Source: Mangifera indica (lineage: Eukaryota > Streptophyta > Magnoliopsida > Sapindales > Anacardiaceae). Taken from it: DNA of 64,000 nucleotides. Shown here piece after piece: positions 1-12,120 of this stretch. Position numbers and translations under genes: made by a program. The notes below the pieces were generated by a model that did no database searches, was not told the origin of the DNA, and was given only the letters and a program-made list of their open reading frames with translations. The stretch spans positions 5,704,001 through 5,768,000 of the forward strand of contig NC_058156.1 of assembly GCF_011075055.1 (NCBI RefSeq). The letters are read 5' to 3'. The stretch's first letter is position 1. Every line of letters begins with the position of its first letter.

Positions 1-1440
1 AGAGAAATAGATCATGGTGATAATCCAAGAAATTATGAAGAAGTTATATTAGATACTGATTTTGGTACATGGTTGAAAGCTATGAATTCTAAAATAGAAT
101 CCATGCATACTAATTAAGTTTGGACACTTGTTGATCCATCAAAAAGAATAATTCCTATTGGTTATAAGTGGGTCTTCAAGAGAAAAATAAGTAAGGATGG
201 AAAGGTAGAGACTTATAAAGCTTAGCTAGTAGTAAAAGGTTATACTTAGAGACAAGGGTTAGATTATAAGGATATTTTTTCTCCTATACCTATGATTAAA
301 TCCATCCATATAATACTAGCCATTACTACATATCATGATTATGAGATTTGGTTCCTTAATGTATTCATTGAGGAAAACATCTATATGGAATAGCTTATCG
401 GTTTTTTATCCACTGCTAAAAGACATAAGGTGTAAAAGTTGCATCAATCTATTTATAGATTGAAACAAGCTTCAAGAAGTTGAAATATTCGATTCGATGA
501 TATGATCAAATCGTTTAGTTTTGTAAAGACTCTGAATGAACCCTATGTTTACAAATGAGTTAAGGATTATGCCATAATGTTTCTCGTATTGTATGTAAAT
601 GACATATAATTGATAGGTAATGATATTGGCATGATGAATGAGGCTAAAATCTAGTTATTAAGAACCTTCTCAATTAAAGACTTTGGAGATGTAACTTATG
701 TTTTTGGAATTCATATCTATAAAGATAAAATAAAGGGGATAATTGGTTTGTCCCAGAAATTGTACATAGAAAAGTTGTTGAAAAGGTTCATCATGAAAAA
801 ATCAAAGAGAGGCTTTTTGCCTTTTGTTCATAGTTTTTATATTTCTAAAGATATAGGTCCAAAGACTAACAAAGAGCGATAGAGGATGTGTAATTAGTCT
901 TATGCTTCTGTTGTAGAGGGATTACTGTATGCAATATTATGTATAAGACCTGATATAGCCTATGTCGTAAGTGTTACGAGTAGATATTAGACTAATTCAA
1001 GGGAGAAACATTAGTCAACTATAAAATCGATCCCTAAATACTTGAGAAGAACCAAGGATTTAATTTTGAGTTATGAAAGTTTAGTGTTAAACATCTAGGA
1101 ATACTTAGATTCTGATTTTCAGTTAGACATTGATGATAGAAAGTTTGTATCAAGGTTCATTTTCATACGTAATTAAGGTGCGGTTAGTTAGAAAAGTTTG
1201 TATAGATGCATAAAGTTCGTATCTAAACTTAGTGTGGTTCCAAACATGGTTTATCTAATGACTATATTATATGATAATATTGGTGTTGTTACATCGACAA
1301 AAGAATAAAGGGCATATCATAAGTCTAAATATATTTTTGTGAAAGTATAACATTCTAAGAATTCATTAGAACTGGATAAATATTGATATGAAAGACACTA
1401 TCAACAGAGAATTTTGTTGACCCACTAACTAAGGTGACAT
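1..1440 (+). pseudogene. Ty1/copia reverse transcriptase-RNase H remnant
   Basis: Translation in the frame starting at base 1 gives a recognisable copia polyprotein: N*VWTLVDP, IGYKWVFKRK, KDGKVETYKA, DYKDIFSPI, YRLKQASRS and later SRY*TN and KYLRRTKDL, in the normal order of a copia reverse transcriptase running into RNase H. The protein would copy element RNA into DNA inside the virus-like particle. It is dead: many in-frame stops are present, and the catalytic YVDD box (about 588-600) reads YVND, so one metal-binding Asp is lost. Several stops sit where the family has Gln or Trp, as expected for C-to-T decay of methylated DNA. The 5' end lies outside the window. RNase H sequence fades out around 1400-1440 (NFVDPLTK), just before LTR-like sequence. 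The family assignment is secure; the subfamily is not. Confidence 0.9.
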
Positions 1441-1454
1441 TAAAATGTTGGACC

Positions 1455-2660
1455 ATCATCTTAAATATAAAGTATGTATGTGAACTATTCAAGTAATTCA
1501 TTTAATCAGTAAAACAAGATTATCAAATTATTCCCCATGGATATGATATTAGTTGGGTAATAATATCATATAGTAGACATACTTAATGCCTCTATTAAAT
1601 ATTATCAGATGATTTTAGTGCGAGTGACAATGACGGTAATGTCATTAAGGCATTAGAGTGAATTAACAATTAGTGAACTATTTTTTAAATGTGACCAATT
1701 ATGGTAAGTTATATGGTCATTGCAATGTAGTCAATGACTTATCATATGATTGTACTAATGTATGGAGTAATCGTTTAACTTGAGTTATCATGGTCAAATC
1801 TGATATGGATGCATATGGTGTATAAATATGGAGCCAATCATGTTTTGTATGATAAAACCAAGTTGGTCATATATTGTTCATATACAGAGATGACTAATGA
1901 TCAAGAGGGAATCGGTTGACTTAGAGTTACTACATTCAGAGTACATATTGACTTAGAAATTTTCTAATTTTGAGTTTCTACATAAACGTCGATAAATATT
2001 GAAAACAAAAAACTCTAGCTAAAGTATAATATAAGTCATATGAAGGATGTTTATGATGACATATTCTAAATATATTAATCGATGATTCAAAGAAGTATCA
2101 AGACTAGGGTTTTGACAAACCATAAACTTGTACTCAATTAAGATTTTACAATAGCAGGATCTTACTTACACAAAATGTACAATCGAAAAATAGGTTTGAT
2201 AGATTGTATTGTCATTATGGTTTAAAGATTGTGACACATTGTGAGATGTTTACCATAGTTGTTAAGTCTCCATATATTTTTTTGGATCATTTAAAAGGGC
2301 TCAAGGCTACACCATGATGAACCTAAATAGTCACACCAATAAACTAAATATTTTAGAGAGAGAGAATTGATTATCCAAGGATGACTACCACATTCCAAAG
2401 GTAATAAAAGTAATATTATATAGTGTTATAAGGATGTGAAAGTGGCATTTTAAATGTTAAGATGTTCATGAGATAAAATTAGGGTGATTAATGTATATAT
2501 AAGATATACATGTATGACTATTATGTAAATAAAGAACTTTGCAAGGTGTCATGCAAGAATTAAGAATTCGTTAATTAAGTCCACCAATATAAAAAGACAA
2601 AGTTAGTTCATTTTTTCATGCATGAACTCATTTTAGCTAAAACCATTTCTCTCACTACTA
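1455..2660 (+). repeat. copia LTR-like sequence, copy A
   Basis: It starts directly after the RNase H/DPLTK end of the copia remnant, where the 3' LTR is expected, and is matched over its length by 62165-63420. Shared landmarks are the AAATATAAAGTATGTATG start, GATATTAGTTGGG, CAAGGTGTCATGCAA and AATTAAGTCCACCAATAT. The two copies lie in the same orientation about 60.7 kb apart. The extreme LTR ends are not defined: copy A lacks the segment containing GTATGCCCTAGAAACC that precedes the homology at 62.05 kb, so it is probably truncated at its left end. No coding capacity. Confidence 0.6.
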
Positions 2661-3440
2661 ATTTGGCCAAAGGCCATTTTATTCTTGATTGGTGCAACAA
2701 TTTAGAGGTTTTGCATTTGGGAAGCTCCACTCCATCATCTATTTCAAATAAACTAGCTTGGAGAAGGTATAAATGCTACTTTTCTTTCATTTCCTTTGAA
2801 CGACATTGATTGTTGCTTTCCCCATACGTGCATGTCCATTTCCATCGTCATCTTCATCTAATTTTTCCAAAATGACTTCCTTTACTAATCTATTCTAGAC
2901 TTCATATATAGTGGAACAAATGTTCAACTTGAATGGATGTTCCAACTTTCAAACTTCAATTTTTTTAGCTTTGGCAAAAGCTTGAATGGGCTTTCAAGCA
3001 ATCTCATTCTTGACTTGAATTATTATAGAATAGGTGTTCTTCATCTTGAATGGGCATTTCTACCTTCAAACTTCAACTTTTTTTTTTCTATTTTAGATAG
3101 AATAGGGAACGATCAGTGAAACAAGGTTGATTATAGTGGAATGAGAAATCTAAGAGATGGAATGAGCATTCCTTTTTCTTGGAATAGACATTCTAGGCAT
3201 ATTTCCTACATTTTTGGTCATAACATTAGACTTGCCTGAAACTTTGTTAATCCTTTCACAATCTTTTTTCTTGTTTTTGTCACATTAAAACATATAATGA
3301 TCTAATGATTTCTCCTTTTTGATTTATGACAAAACGAAGTAAATAAGTGTTGAATTCATTTTTAATAATGAAAATGCAAACACCATTAGCAATATGAATA
3401 CAAATCAACTTTTTAAAAAACATAAGTCAAATATATTGCC
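2661..3440. other. unassigned AT-rich sequence with a short imperfect repeat
   Basis: No gene is supported. Short ORFs here (63 and 60 codons) show no recognisable domain. Two imperfect direct repeats about 118 bp apart (near 2905-2970 and 3025-3090) share the pattern TTGAATGG followed by CTTCAAACTTCAA. It is probably transposon-derived, but no family is visible. Confidence 0.4.
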
Positions 3441-3444
3441 CTTG

Positions 3445-3844
3445 TATAATTATAACACCCTACCTTGAAAGTTTTATCCCTTGGGGTGAAGTGCTACTAA
3501 AACTATATCGAGTATATTCATAATCACCAAGTAAATTCATGCATGATCAAGTAATCATGAATAAACATGCTTCAATTCTATAGTTTGAAAATATCTCAAT
3601 TTATTAATCATAATAAATGTATCAAATCAAAAAATCTCCAAGCATTAATATCAAAATAAACTCATTACTCAAATCATAACGTCTAATAGTCATAATCATA
3701 TCATAAATAGAAATTCCTAAAAGTCTATTTGTTGCATGTCGCTCCATCACTGATCAACTACCTTACTTTTGTCTCATCTATGCTTCTCACATGTAAAATC
3801 AAAAGGAACGAAGTGAATAAAAAACACTCAGTAAGTAAGAATGA
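3445..3844 (-). repeat. gypsy-type LTR fragment
   Basis: The stretch around 3785-3840 (AAAAGGAACGAAGTGAATAA, then CACTCAGTAAGTAAG) resembles the conserved block near the LTR 3' part of chromovirus LTRs, of which another copy is at 44970-45005 (GGAGTGAGCGACC...CAGTAAG). The left side begins near TATAACACCCTACC, a decayed TGTAACACCC terminus. The orientation is inferred from the better-preserved LTR at 44435-46796. Confidence 0.4.
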
Positions 3845-4611
3845 TGTAACACCCACATGTACATCTCAAGGGCATTTTAGTCTTTTTGCCTATATATATA
3901 TATTTGTATATGTATTGTTATGATTGAGTTGGTAATGAAAATAACTATGTATTGTAATTTTAAGGGTCTTATGATCGTACATAGAGGGTGTTCGCCCATA
4001 CATTGAGTGATATGTTGGCCAAATGGATAACGTGCATATTAAGTATGCATGCCTATGCATGGTGTTATGTTGGGAAAGATTATAAAAGGCCTGTTATTGG
4101 AATTTTGTGATCATTATCCCATTACATGCAAAGTGACCTTACCCATTTCAAAGAGAGAAATTGAGTGTTGTTTGGCTATCTCTAGTGGTGAATCAAAGGG
4201 TTCTTTAGCTAGATAGTGAAAAGATGAGGACGAAGAGTGAAGTTGTAGTCAATATCAAATCATTCAGTGAAGGGAAAACTAATAAGTAGGATATCTCTAC
4301 CTTTCTATATAATATGTCTTATTGTGGTTCATGGGATCATTGGGTTGATTTCTAAAAGCATGGACTGTACTATGTATGTTTCGATCATGTATGAGGAATA
4401 GAAGTTAGGAAATAAATTTATGTCCTACTTTGATTATTATAGTTTATGAAACTTCGTGATTCTAGTTATTTGATATGTGATTTTGGTGTATAACATGAGA
4501 CTGGATTGGTTTATGTTATGATACATAAAATACATGAATGTTTATACATGAAGTATTAGGATTTTATGACATGTTTTGGATAGAGGAATTTATGACTGTT
4601 TCTTCCAGGTC
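3845..4611 (+). repeat. 5' part of a gypsy-type LTR (TGTAACACCC terminus)
   Basis: It begins with TGTAACACCCACATG, the canonical start of many plant Ty3/gypsy LTRs. A TATA-like GATTATAAAAGG lies at about 4079, where an LTR promoter would be. The LTR cannot be followed past about 4610, where a copy of a different (copia) repeat begins. No coding sequence is visible. Confidence 0.4.
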
Positions 4612-5010
4612 GTGATTTTCTCACAAACACATGATTTTTCTTTTTACCCTAGTATCCCATAAGATAAAAAGCCATTGTTGTGACTATGATCAAATATTAA
4701 ACAAATCATGCTCAAGTTTTAACAGTTTTCTAGCGTGGTTTCAATCTTCATTACCATTTGTGCTTCATGTGAATATTAAGGAGTGGACTTACACTTGATT
4801 TTGAGACCGAGTTCATAACCTCTCGCCTTTAGAGATAAACAAAAGAGTGGCCTATGCAGGTATATCGAAAAACACCCTATGCGTATTATTTGCATATTTG
4901 TGAATTAATTTGATTATGGGATGATCCAAATAAGGGTTTTTGTGGTGTGTTTATACTGTTTAATTAAAATTATAAATTGTTATTTTGCTACCCAAGGCTA
5001 TAAATTTTGC
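4612..5010 (+). repeat. dispersed copia LTR repeat, copy 1
   Basis: It is closely matched by 12545-12920 in direct orientation, with shared segments CTCACAAACACATGATTTTT, TCAAATATTAAACAAATCAT, GTATATTGAAAAACACC (GTATATCG in copy 1) and TACTGTTTAATTAAAAT. The second half is also matched by 5395-5640, which runs into a decayed primer-binding site. All three copies are therefore read as LTR sequence of one copia family. Confidence 0.6.
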
Positions 5011-5099
5011 TCGAATCCAATCCTTTTTAAAACCTCAGAAAGGTCTATAGGCCCAAAATAAATTTTATTATACTTTGGGACCTTATTATAATATTCCTA

Positions 5100-5640
5100 A
5101 CAAGCTAGGGTATATGCTAGAAATAGTAGCATAGAGTTTATCCAGTTGGATAAACTCAAAGCCATCATCTAATTTAAAATTCAAATTAGGCTAAGGATAA
5201 GATTTTATCCTATTGTTATTATCCCACGATTTTAGGTTGATTATCAAAAATCTTGAGGAAATTAATTAGATGATGTATGGGCAGACGAAACATGCGTAGG
5301 CACACAGAGAGCTTTTCCCTTCTCTATCAAGCTACAAGCCATCATCAAGTTCAAACAAGCCTCGAGCATGATTTCGACCTCTATTTAAGTTGCTCCTTCG
5401 TATGGATATCAAGGAGTAGGTTTACATTTGGTTCTGAAAGACTTCTCAACCTCTTGCTATCAAAGAAAGATGAAGAAACCGTCTATGTAGGTATATTGAA
5501 TAAACACCTTATATGTGTTTTATACATGTTGTGAATTAATTCTCTACAAGGGTGATCCAAGGTTTTTACAATATATTTGCTTGTATAATTAAAATTTTAA
5601 ATTGTTATTCTGCTGCTTAAAGATTGAAAAATCTATATAA
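5100..5640 (+). repeat. copia 5' LTR, followed by primer-binding site
   Basis: The 3' part (5395-5640) matches the other LTR copies. It is followed at once by AGTATTAGAGCC (5642-5653), which differs by two bases from TGGTATCAGAGC, the usual plant copia primer-binding site complementary to initiator-Met tRNA. A gag remnant follows about 700 bp downstream, the normal order LTR-PBS-leader-gag. The left boundary near 5100 is uncertain. Confidence 0.55.
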
Positions 5641-5641
5641 T

Positions 5642-5653
5642 AGTATTAGAGCC
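5642..5653 (+). promoter_or_regulatory. decayed tRNA-iMet primer-binding site
   Basis: AGTATTAGAGCC abuts the end of the copia LTR. The consensus is TGGTATCAGAGC; the two differences are one change at the first base and one C-to-T change. In the intact element this would prime minus-strand DNA synthesis. Confidence 0.5.
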
Positions 5654-5659
5654 ACCTAC

Positions 5660-6360
5660 TAAGGATTAATGTACAAAATATACCTATTTATTTTTACAAT
5701 ATATTTTTAATTTTTTATATTAATATCAAAATAATATTTAATTTGTAATTGTTATTACGAAATTGTTAAAGCAATTTTATAATTGATGCAAATAACAACA
5801 TAAATTGTTTGTTATTTTGCTAGTGTTTATTTTCTTTATTTTTGTTGATGAATTACATTGGTTGACATTGGTGGAAAAACCTAGGTACACTCGGGCTACA
5901 TGCCTTGTTCAAGTGTACATAGGCCACTATACAACTATACTTGGTTTCCTCATGGGTGTACATCCCTTTGGACGCACATGCATGGATTTTGAAGTTGTGT
6001 ACACCTGTACACATTGATTTCATGCATGTACATACATTCAAAAAATTTTTGACCAAATTGATATCACATGATTGGTTAATGCGTAACTATTGAATTAAAG
6101 ATCGTAGATTTTTGTGATTGATTTGATTGACCTACCTATTAATTAGTTCAAACTTGTTAGCCAAAAAGAATGGGAGAATTAATGCAATGGGATCTCAACT
6201 CGCTAGGAAGTCCATAAGGATTTCCCAAGTCCAATAGAAAAGGTTGTAGACTTGAATAAAAATAGTGGGAGCATTTATTTAACAAAAGACCATGTTAAAT
6301 ATATATAAAATTAAAATATGACTTTATTATTATTATTATTATTTTTTGTAGAATAGACTT
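5660..6360. other. copia 5' leader region, no gene
   Basis: It lies between the primer-binding site and the gag remnant. ORFs of 67-70 codons on both strands have no recognisable domain and overlap each other. A short (ATT)n run sits at about 6327-6347. It is read as an untranslated leader of the decayed element. Confidence 0.45.
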
Positions 6361-6364
6361 AACA

Positions 6365-7205
6365 CACAACTCAACCTTTAAAAAAATATTTGAAAACAAG
6401 TTTGGGTTAGATGCAAGATATCTCAACTGGTATCAACATCTACAGACTGTATTAGAAGAGAAGAAAATTTTGTATGTTGTACAAGATTTACCTATTGTGA
6501 CCAAACTTGAGGCTGAAATGAAGGAATCATATGCTTTCAAGAAACATGAAAATGATGCAAAATAAGTATCGAGCATCATATTATCTTCATTGACTCCTGA
6601 TATACAAAGTATCAGTTTATTTGATAAAGATATAATTGATTGTTTGCATAAGATCTTTTTAGGTCATGCTTGTTAAGAGCGATATCAGGTAACGAAAGAA
6701 ATCTTTAATAAAAAAATTGATGACAGAGTAGAGATTGGAACTTATGTGTTTAAATATAATTAAATTGATCAAGAGGGCTAAAATTCTAGACTCATGTATG
6801 ATGAATAACATGGCTTTTAACCTTGTTATCCTGTCTCTACTTGAATCCTACACTAAGTTCGCAATGGACTTTCTGAAGGATAATAAGGAAGAATCCATAT
6901 GAACCCTTGCTACGAATTGTGGTAAATGTTGATGTACACATAAGAATGGCTAAGCAGGTTGAAACTAGTTTGAAAAGAGAAGAAAAAAGAAGTAAAGCTA
7001 CACCCAAGCTAAATTTTGAATCTCAACTAGTACCATATACTATGGTGCAGTTAGAAAAAGTAAGGTACTTTGCTTTTAATGTGGTAAGCCTGACAACTAG
7101 AGCAAAACAATGTAAAACCTTACCAGCTAACAAAAGAAGGAAGACTAAGTCTTTAACATGATTATTTCAAGAGTTATAACTATGATTATTTCAAGAATTA
7201 TCAAT
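6365..7205 (+). pseudogene. Ty1/copia gag (UBN2-type) remnant
   Basis: Translation across frames shows a copia-type capsid region: YLNWYQHLQT-like (about 6418-6448), VLEEKKILYVVQDLP, TKLEAEMKESYAF, a segment ending ILSSLTPDIQ, and LFDKDIIDCLHKIF. The order and spacing fit the UBN2/gag-polypeptide domain of plant copia elements, which forms the virus-like particle. It is broken by several stops (first near 6562, again near 6675 and 6760) and frameshifts. The downstream part (KEKKEVK...) would lead to the zinc-knuckle, but no intact CCHC is visible. It sits about 0.7 kb after the copia LTR/PBS, so the two probably belong to one element. No protease, integrase or RT follows. Confidence 0.6.
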
Positions 7206-7559
7206 CGTATAAATTAATTTTAATTGAACCATTAATTTGACACATTAAGGGCTTAGTCATGACTAGTTATATTTATCAAGACAAAGATGATTATGTTGAT
7301 TTCTTACTAACATTAGTAGGAGTATTATTCAATTATTGAACATCATCTTAATGACAATTATTAAAAAATGTTGTATCAAATAGCACAAAAGACTAAATCA
7401 TGGCTAGAATTTTGAGTCATTTGATTTTTGTTGAATGATGGAGATTGAAATACCCTTGATAAAAAATGTCTCAAAAGCATAACAAAAGATGTCAAATATA
7501 AAAGCATGAATTATTATCATAATGTGTGTAGTCTAATACAGTTATAAAATAGAACAAAA
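7206..7559. other. unassigned AT-rich sequence
   Basis: Between the gag remnant and the next LTR-like block. No ORF above about 60 codons, no repeat and no RNA gene is visible. Confidence 0.4.
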
Positions 7560-7934
7560 CTGAAAAATGAAAAATTTGGAAATAAACTGAGAGACAAAAA
7601 TGCTCTTAAAGCCTATGCCCTTTGACTGCTACTCATCCCGTAGTCTTCACAATCACTTGTACCTGTATGCAAGAAAGTAAGGAAGTGAGTGATAAAACAC
7701 TAAGTAAGTTGGACACTATACTGATAACTTTACTAAGATCTCCAAAATGCCCTTAAACTCAACCCATACTAACTCTATCACCCAGAGTCGACATAAAACT
7801 CCTTTATAGATGATAATAGGTCTTATGTACTATCTTTATGTTTATACTGAACTCTAGAGATTGTCCAAGTTGTATATCCTAACTCTCGGGTCGACTGTGT
7901 CCCTCTCGATCACTAAACAACTGTTCTCCCAAAT

Positions 7935-8215
7935 TCCTATCTGGTGTGACCCTACTAAACTTGGAGAAAGCATCTAAATTTGAAAATTGTAACTAAAACT
8001 ATATACTAGGTTGATTGATCTAGATCAAATACAGGGATTTAACACTTTTGTCATGTAAGCTATCTCTTTGTTTTTCCTATCTAACGTGACCCTACTAAAC
8101 TTGGAGAAAGCATCTGAATTTGAAAATTGCAACTGAAACTATATACTAAGTTGATTAGTATGGATTGAATGTAGGGATTTAGCACGTTTTCCATGTAAGT
8201 TATTTCTCTATTTCA
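7935..8215. repeat. tandem duplication, 140-bp period
   Basis: GTGACCCTACTAAACTTGGA occurs at 7946 and again at 8086. The flanking 120 or so bases (through CATGTAAG and TATTTCTCT/TATCTCTTT) are also duplicated with about a dozen differences. It is internal to the LTR-like block and absent from the inverted relative at 13.2-14.2 kb. Confidence 0.8.
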
Positions 8216-8543
8216 CTACACTAAACTATATCTTAATTGGGCTTAACCACAAGCATGTACCTTACTGTGGGTTTGATATCCTATTGCAAATGTGTCTTCC
8301 TGTGGGCGATGTAGGAAATATGTACTCACAGTGCCTCCTCGTAACGATCCCATGATGTCTAGCTAGCATGCATTTTGAGCCTTTACTTAACTTAGCTCGC
8401 TCTCGCTTCAGTCTAACAATATATATCGTGCCCCACTATACTGAACTCTTAGGCATGTAGGATACTCCTATGTACCTAGAATCTTTGTATTATTACCTGG
8501 GATGACCTTTAAATCTCTAGCTTAGTTCTCTTACTCTTTTCTT

Positions 8544-8654
8544 TCTAAACCCTAATTTGATTTTTAAAGAAAACGTCGTATCTAAACCCTAATTTGATCT
8601 TTAAAGAAAATGTCGTATCTAAACCCTAATTTGATCTTTAAAGAAAGAGTTTCT
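8544..8654. repeat. 37-bp tandem repeat x3 with telomere-like AAACCCTAA
   Basis: Three units start at 8544, 8581 and 8618, each beginning TCTAAACCCTAATTTGAT and continuing TTAAAGAAA. Each unit contains one AAACCCTAA, close to the plant telomere motif, but the motif occurs once per unit, so this is a minisatellite and not telomeric DNA. Confidence 0.85.
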
Positions 8655-9350
8655 ATTCTCAACAAATTAAACACCTCACTTCTATGATATTATAGCCTGG
8701 AGATCATTAACACAACAAGTTTACTTGACCACATTTCAATTACTCATAATATTATCAACGAAATTTGCATAAACATGACATAGGATCTATATATACAACA
8801 TAGACATCTAACATCATATTCTCATCATTATTTCACATACACAACATTATCAACATTCTTAAATATGCCAACTCATAATAATCATGACATCAGTTCACAC
8901 TAATGCATAATTTAGATATAGATTTCATAAGTCTCAATGAAAAGTTATCAACCTAATATGATATCACATTCTACTCTTTACAACAACATAACCATACAAC
9001 CTCAATACATATCATATATATACGTATCTACATACAAACATTGCAGATCTTACTTACCTCTTTACCAAAAGCTGTAAAATTCAAACTTGATCTATAGAAA
9101 TAGGACTGCATAACTAGGCTTCATTCTCTTTAGGTTCTCTCATTTCCTTACTGTCAAAAATGTCACCAAAAATAGCCACCATGAAGCCAAAATATCAGAC
9201 TCTTATTCTCACCCTTTTTCTCTCTAATTCATGTATCTAGGGATTTGGATGATAATCCCTAAAATGTAGCAATGTGCCTTTTATAAATTGAAAACAAATT
9301 CAGTACATACATTGGCTTATGTCTAAAGTATATGATCGTGTGTCACTTAA

Positions 9351-11075
9351 ATTTGCAATTTATGCGAAATCAATCTTATATGGTTGATGTGGCATGACAC
9401 ATGAGCATAGCCTCTCCATACATGACCTTGTGTCTCTTAGACTTGCACTTTTACTTAGAATTCACTTTTAACCATTCTTTCATCGTATATTGAATAGTAT
9501 GTTAAATAAGATAATCTTGTTTGATATTCTAAAAAAAAACTTAAAAATATTATCTTTCTAGTACTAAACAGGTTTTAAAATTTATTTTGGAAGATCCTTT
9601 TCTACGTCATTTTCTAAAAGAATGAGAGAATAATATAACTAAATCAATTTTTAATACATAAGAAAGATAGACATAAAGTAAATGATGTGCCAATAAGTAT
9701 GGTTGAACATCACAATAGAGATTACTCAATCCTAAATGAAAAGGAGTAATTAGCCTATGTACACAAAAATATGTAGGAATAATGAGATGCGTTATAAGTT
9801 TATAAGAATTAAAATTTTCATAACTCTTGATAAATGCGCTAAAATCATCAAAGTGATGATACAAGTGATGCTAAAGTCTAGATACCATCATGGGTGCTTC
9901 ATACCATTAAAGTTTTGACAATTAATTGTCAAAAGTAACTCCAATGGATAAAATCTAGAATGATTGTGATCATATCACAACCAATGGTATTAACCTAGAA
10001 AATGAGTTGGTCAGCTATGCAAGTTGATGAGTTTTGTTTAAGAACTCACATGAATATTGGAATATAGAAATATTCGTACAAGTAAAACCATAAAATCTTT
10101 TGGTTTTATTGAAATGAATATAAAATTTATGTAGAAAAGCGAGTCAGAGTACAATGACAATTTTGACATTGTATATCTATACAACGATAAACATATTAGA
10201 ATTAGATGTCATATTTGTAGCTAGCATAAGACTTGGATAACCAAGTAATTCTTTGTGAGAGGACTTAAACTAAGTAGTCCATGTCCTTATTCAATTTATT
10301 GTTGTAGATCATATAGACTACTAAATTTAAGTTGGAGTGTATATAGCAAACAAAGGCTGAAAGGATTCAACAAATAAAAATCTGAAAGGATTCTCTTTTT
10401 TCATAATGATACATGTCTCTCTTAGACAATGTGTCATTTAACACATAAATCAAGTGACAAAGATGATTGGATTTTTATTACCACCAATTATTAAAATGAT
10501 CATGAGTATCATGAAATATATTTGAAGTTTGTGTCTCAACATTTTAGAAATATCAGTTGTGTTCAAATAAGCATAATTAGACAACATACTAGAAGAATAT
10601 CCTTGAATTCTTGAAAAGGAATATAGATAATTTCTAGGTCATAAAGGATGAAGTCACTAAATAAGTAACAGTGACATAAGATAAATCATGTTGAAAAATA
10701 ATAAATATCAATTTAGAGGTCAAGTCATATATATGTTGAATAAATTCTACGTTGAAAGTCGAGTATAAGACATTTACAATGTATGGCTTTAAAAGGAATA
10801 TTAGATCATAAACTTTGGCTTTTGCATCATTGATTTGGTACTATTAATACCGAACAAATACTTTATGGAGTCATGATCTTACCAAACAGTGTAATTATAT
10901 ACTTTGACGATTTCACCTTGTCAATTATGGTTGACAAGAAGAAAGGTTAATTAACTTTAGAAAACTCAATGGACAAATTGTATTAATGAATGCTCAGTTG
11001 CAACAAAAGCTATGATGGGTGCATACGGTAATCTAATATTATTTGCAAGGATGATTGACTATAGTGCAAATGGAA
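9351..11075. other. decayed, unassigned retroelement-like sequence
   Basis: No gene is supported. The longest ORF (85 codons, minus, 9607-9864) has no domain. The texture (dispersed stops, no conserved motif) and the copia LTR-like block directly to the right suggest decayed element sequence, but I cannot place it. Confidence 0.35.
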
Positions 11076-11079
11076 GATT

Positions 11080-12120
11080 GTTTGGGTTGGTGCCCTAGAG
11101 TCAATCCTCATGATGATACAAGTTCGTTAATAAAATGTTATATTTGTAATTTCTTATGACTATTGTTGTCTATTATAGAATATTAATATATGCTTAGACA
11201 AATGTCCTAAAAATAGTTGAACTGTAACAAGGGGATTAATGCAAAACATCTAATTGTGACCCTATGTGCATATTAGATAAATATTCTTAAAATGTCCATA
11301 ACTTTGATATTACCATGACTAAGAGCACGAGTAATAGTGATAGAGTTATCATAGTGTTGAATGACCTCATTAAAAGATGATGAAAATTTTCAAGTGCCAA
11401 AGTTGTTTGTTGATGACTTAGTACAACACATAGGTGTATGTTGTAGATGTGCTCACTAAACTAACCCATTACGAGGATTCAATATGGATGGTTACTTTAG
11501 TATCTATGAAATATATCCTCTTAGTAAATGAAGGTACATGCGATTCTTAAACTTGAGGTCACTAGACTGTTTTATGTAAGGATTGACATGATTTAACACT
11601 AACCCAACGTAGTCTGGTCAAAGGATTGCTAGAAAAATGGTGATTAGCCATATTATGATTTGCATGAAGTCTATGGTGGATCAATAAAAGATTCGTTACT
11701 CCCAAGCTTGAAAGTTGATATCTCAATTAGGGTTTTCTAATGAATGGCAATGACTAACTAAATCTATGACCACAATGAGATTAAGTTTATAGTTAATCCG
11801 ATATTATCCAGTCATTAACAAAAAGTTAGTTTATGCAATTCAAGGAGTTTTAAGGGAAACTCTTTATTTATACCACAGCCTAACTTGAAGAGATATTGTA
11901 TTACAAATGGATCAAATTGTATAAGTAACTATATCACTGACAGGTTAAAGAAGTCACATGTTGATCTCTACTAATCGAGTGGTCATGATATCTCGTTAGA
12001 GACCAATCTTGGCTTGTGTCTCAACAGATATCAGGTCAAAAGTCTAACATTAATCTAGTCACTATTAACTTAATGAAAAACCTATGAGTCACACACAAAA
12101 AAGAGTTGATAAAACTCTAA
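11080..12120 (+). repeat. copia LTR-like block (GTGCCCTAGAGTCAATC type)
   Basis: It begins with GGTGCCCTAGAGTCAATCCT, continues with GCTTAGACAAATGTCCTAAA and GATATTACCATGACTAAGAG, and has ATTTATACCACAGCC near 11870 as a promoter-like segment. The opening phrase recurs near the start of many plant copia LTRs, and a relative (GTATGCCCTAGAAACC) is at 62045. Ends and TSD are not visible. No coding sequence. Confidence 0.5.

Larger units (their letters stand above)
7560..9350 (-). repeat. gypsy-type LTR, minus orientation
   Basis: Read on the minus strand, 8450-7600 matches 13200-14000 on the plus strand: TTACTTAGTG then TCACTCACTTCC near 7680, GTACAAGTGATTGTGA near 7655, and the CTTAGTATATAGTTT block near 8145. 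On the minus strand a TATA-like TTTATAAAAGG lies near 9280 and a splice-donor-like AAAGAGGTAAGTAAG near 9055, the layout seen in chromovirus LTRs here. It carries a 140-bp internal tandem duplication (7946/8086) and a 37-bp triple repeat (8544-8654). Exact ends are not visible. Confidence 0.5.

Noticed and set aside
5277..5534. 85-codon ORF MGRRNMRRHTESF...
   Set aside because: Lies wholly within copia LTR sequence that recurs without this frame at 12.5-12.9 kb.
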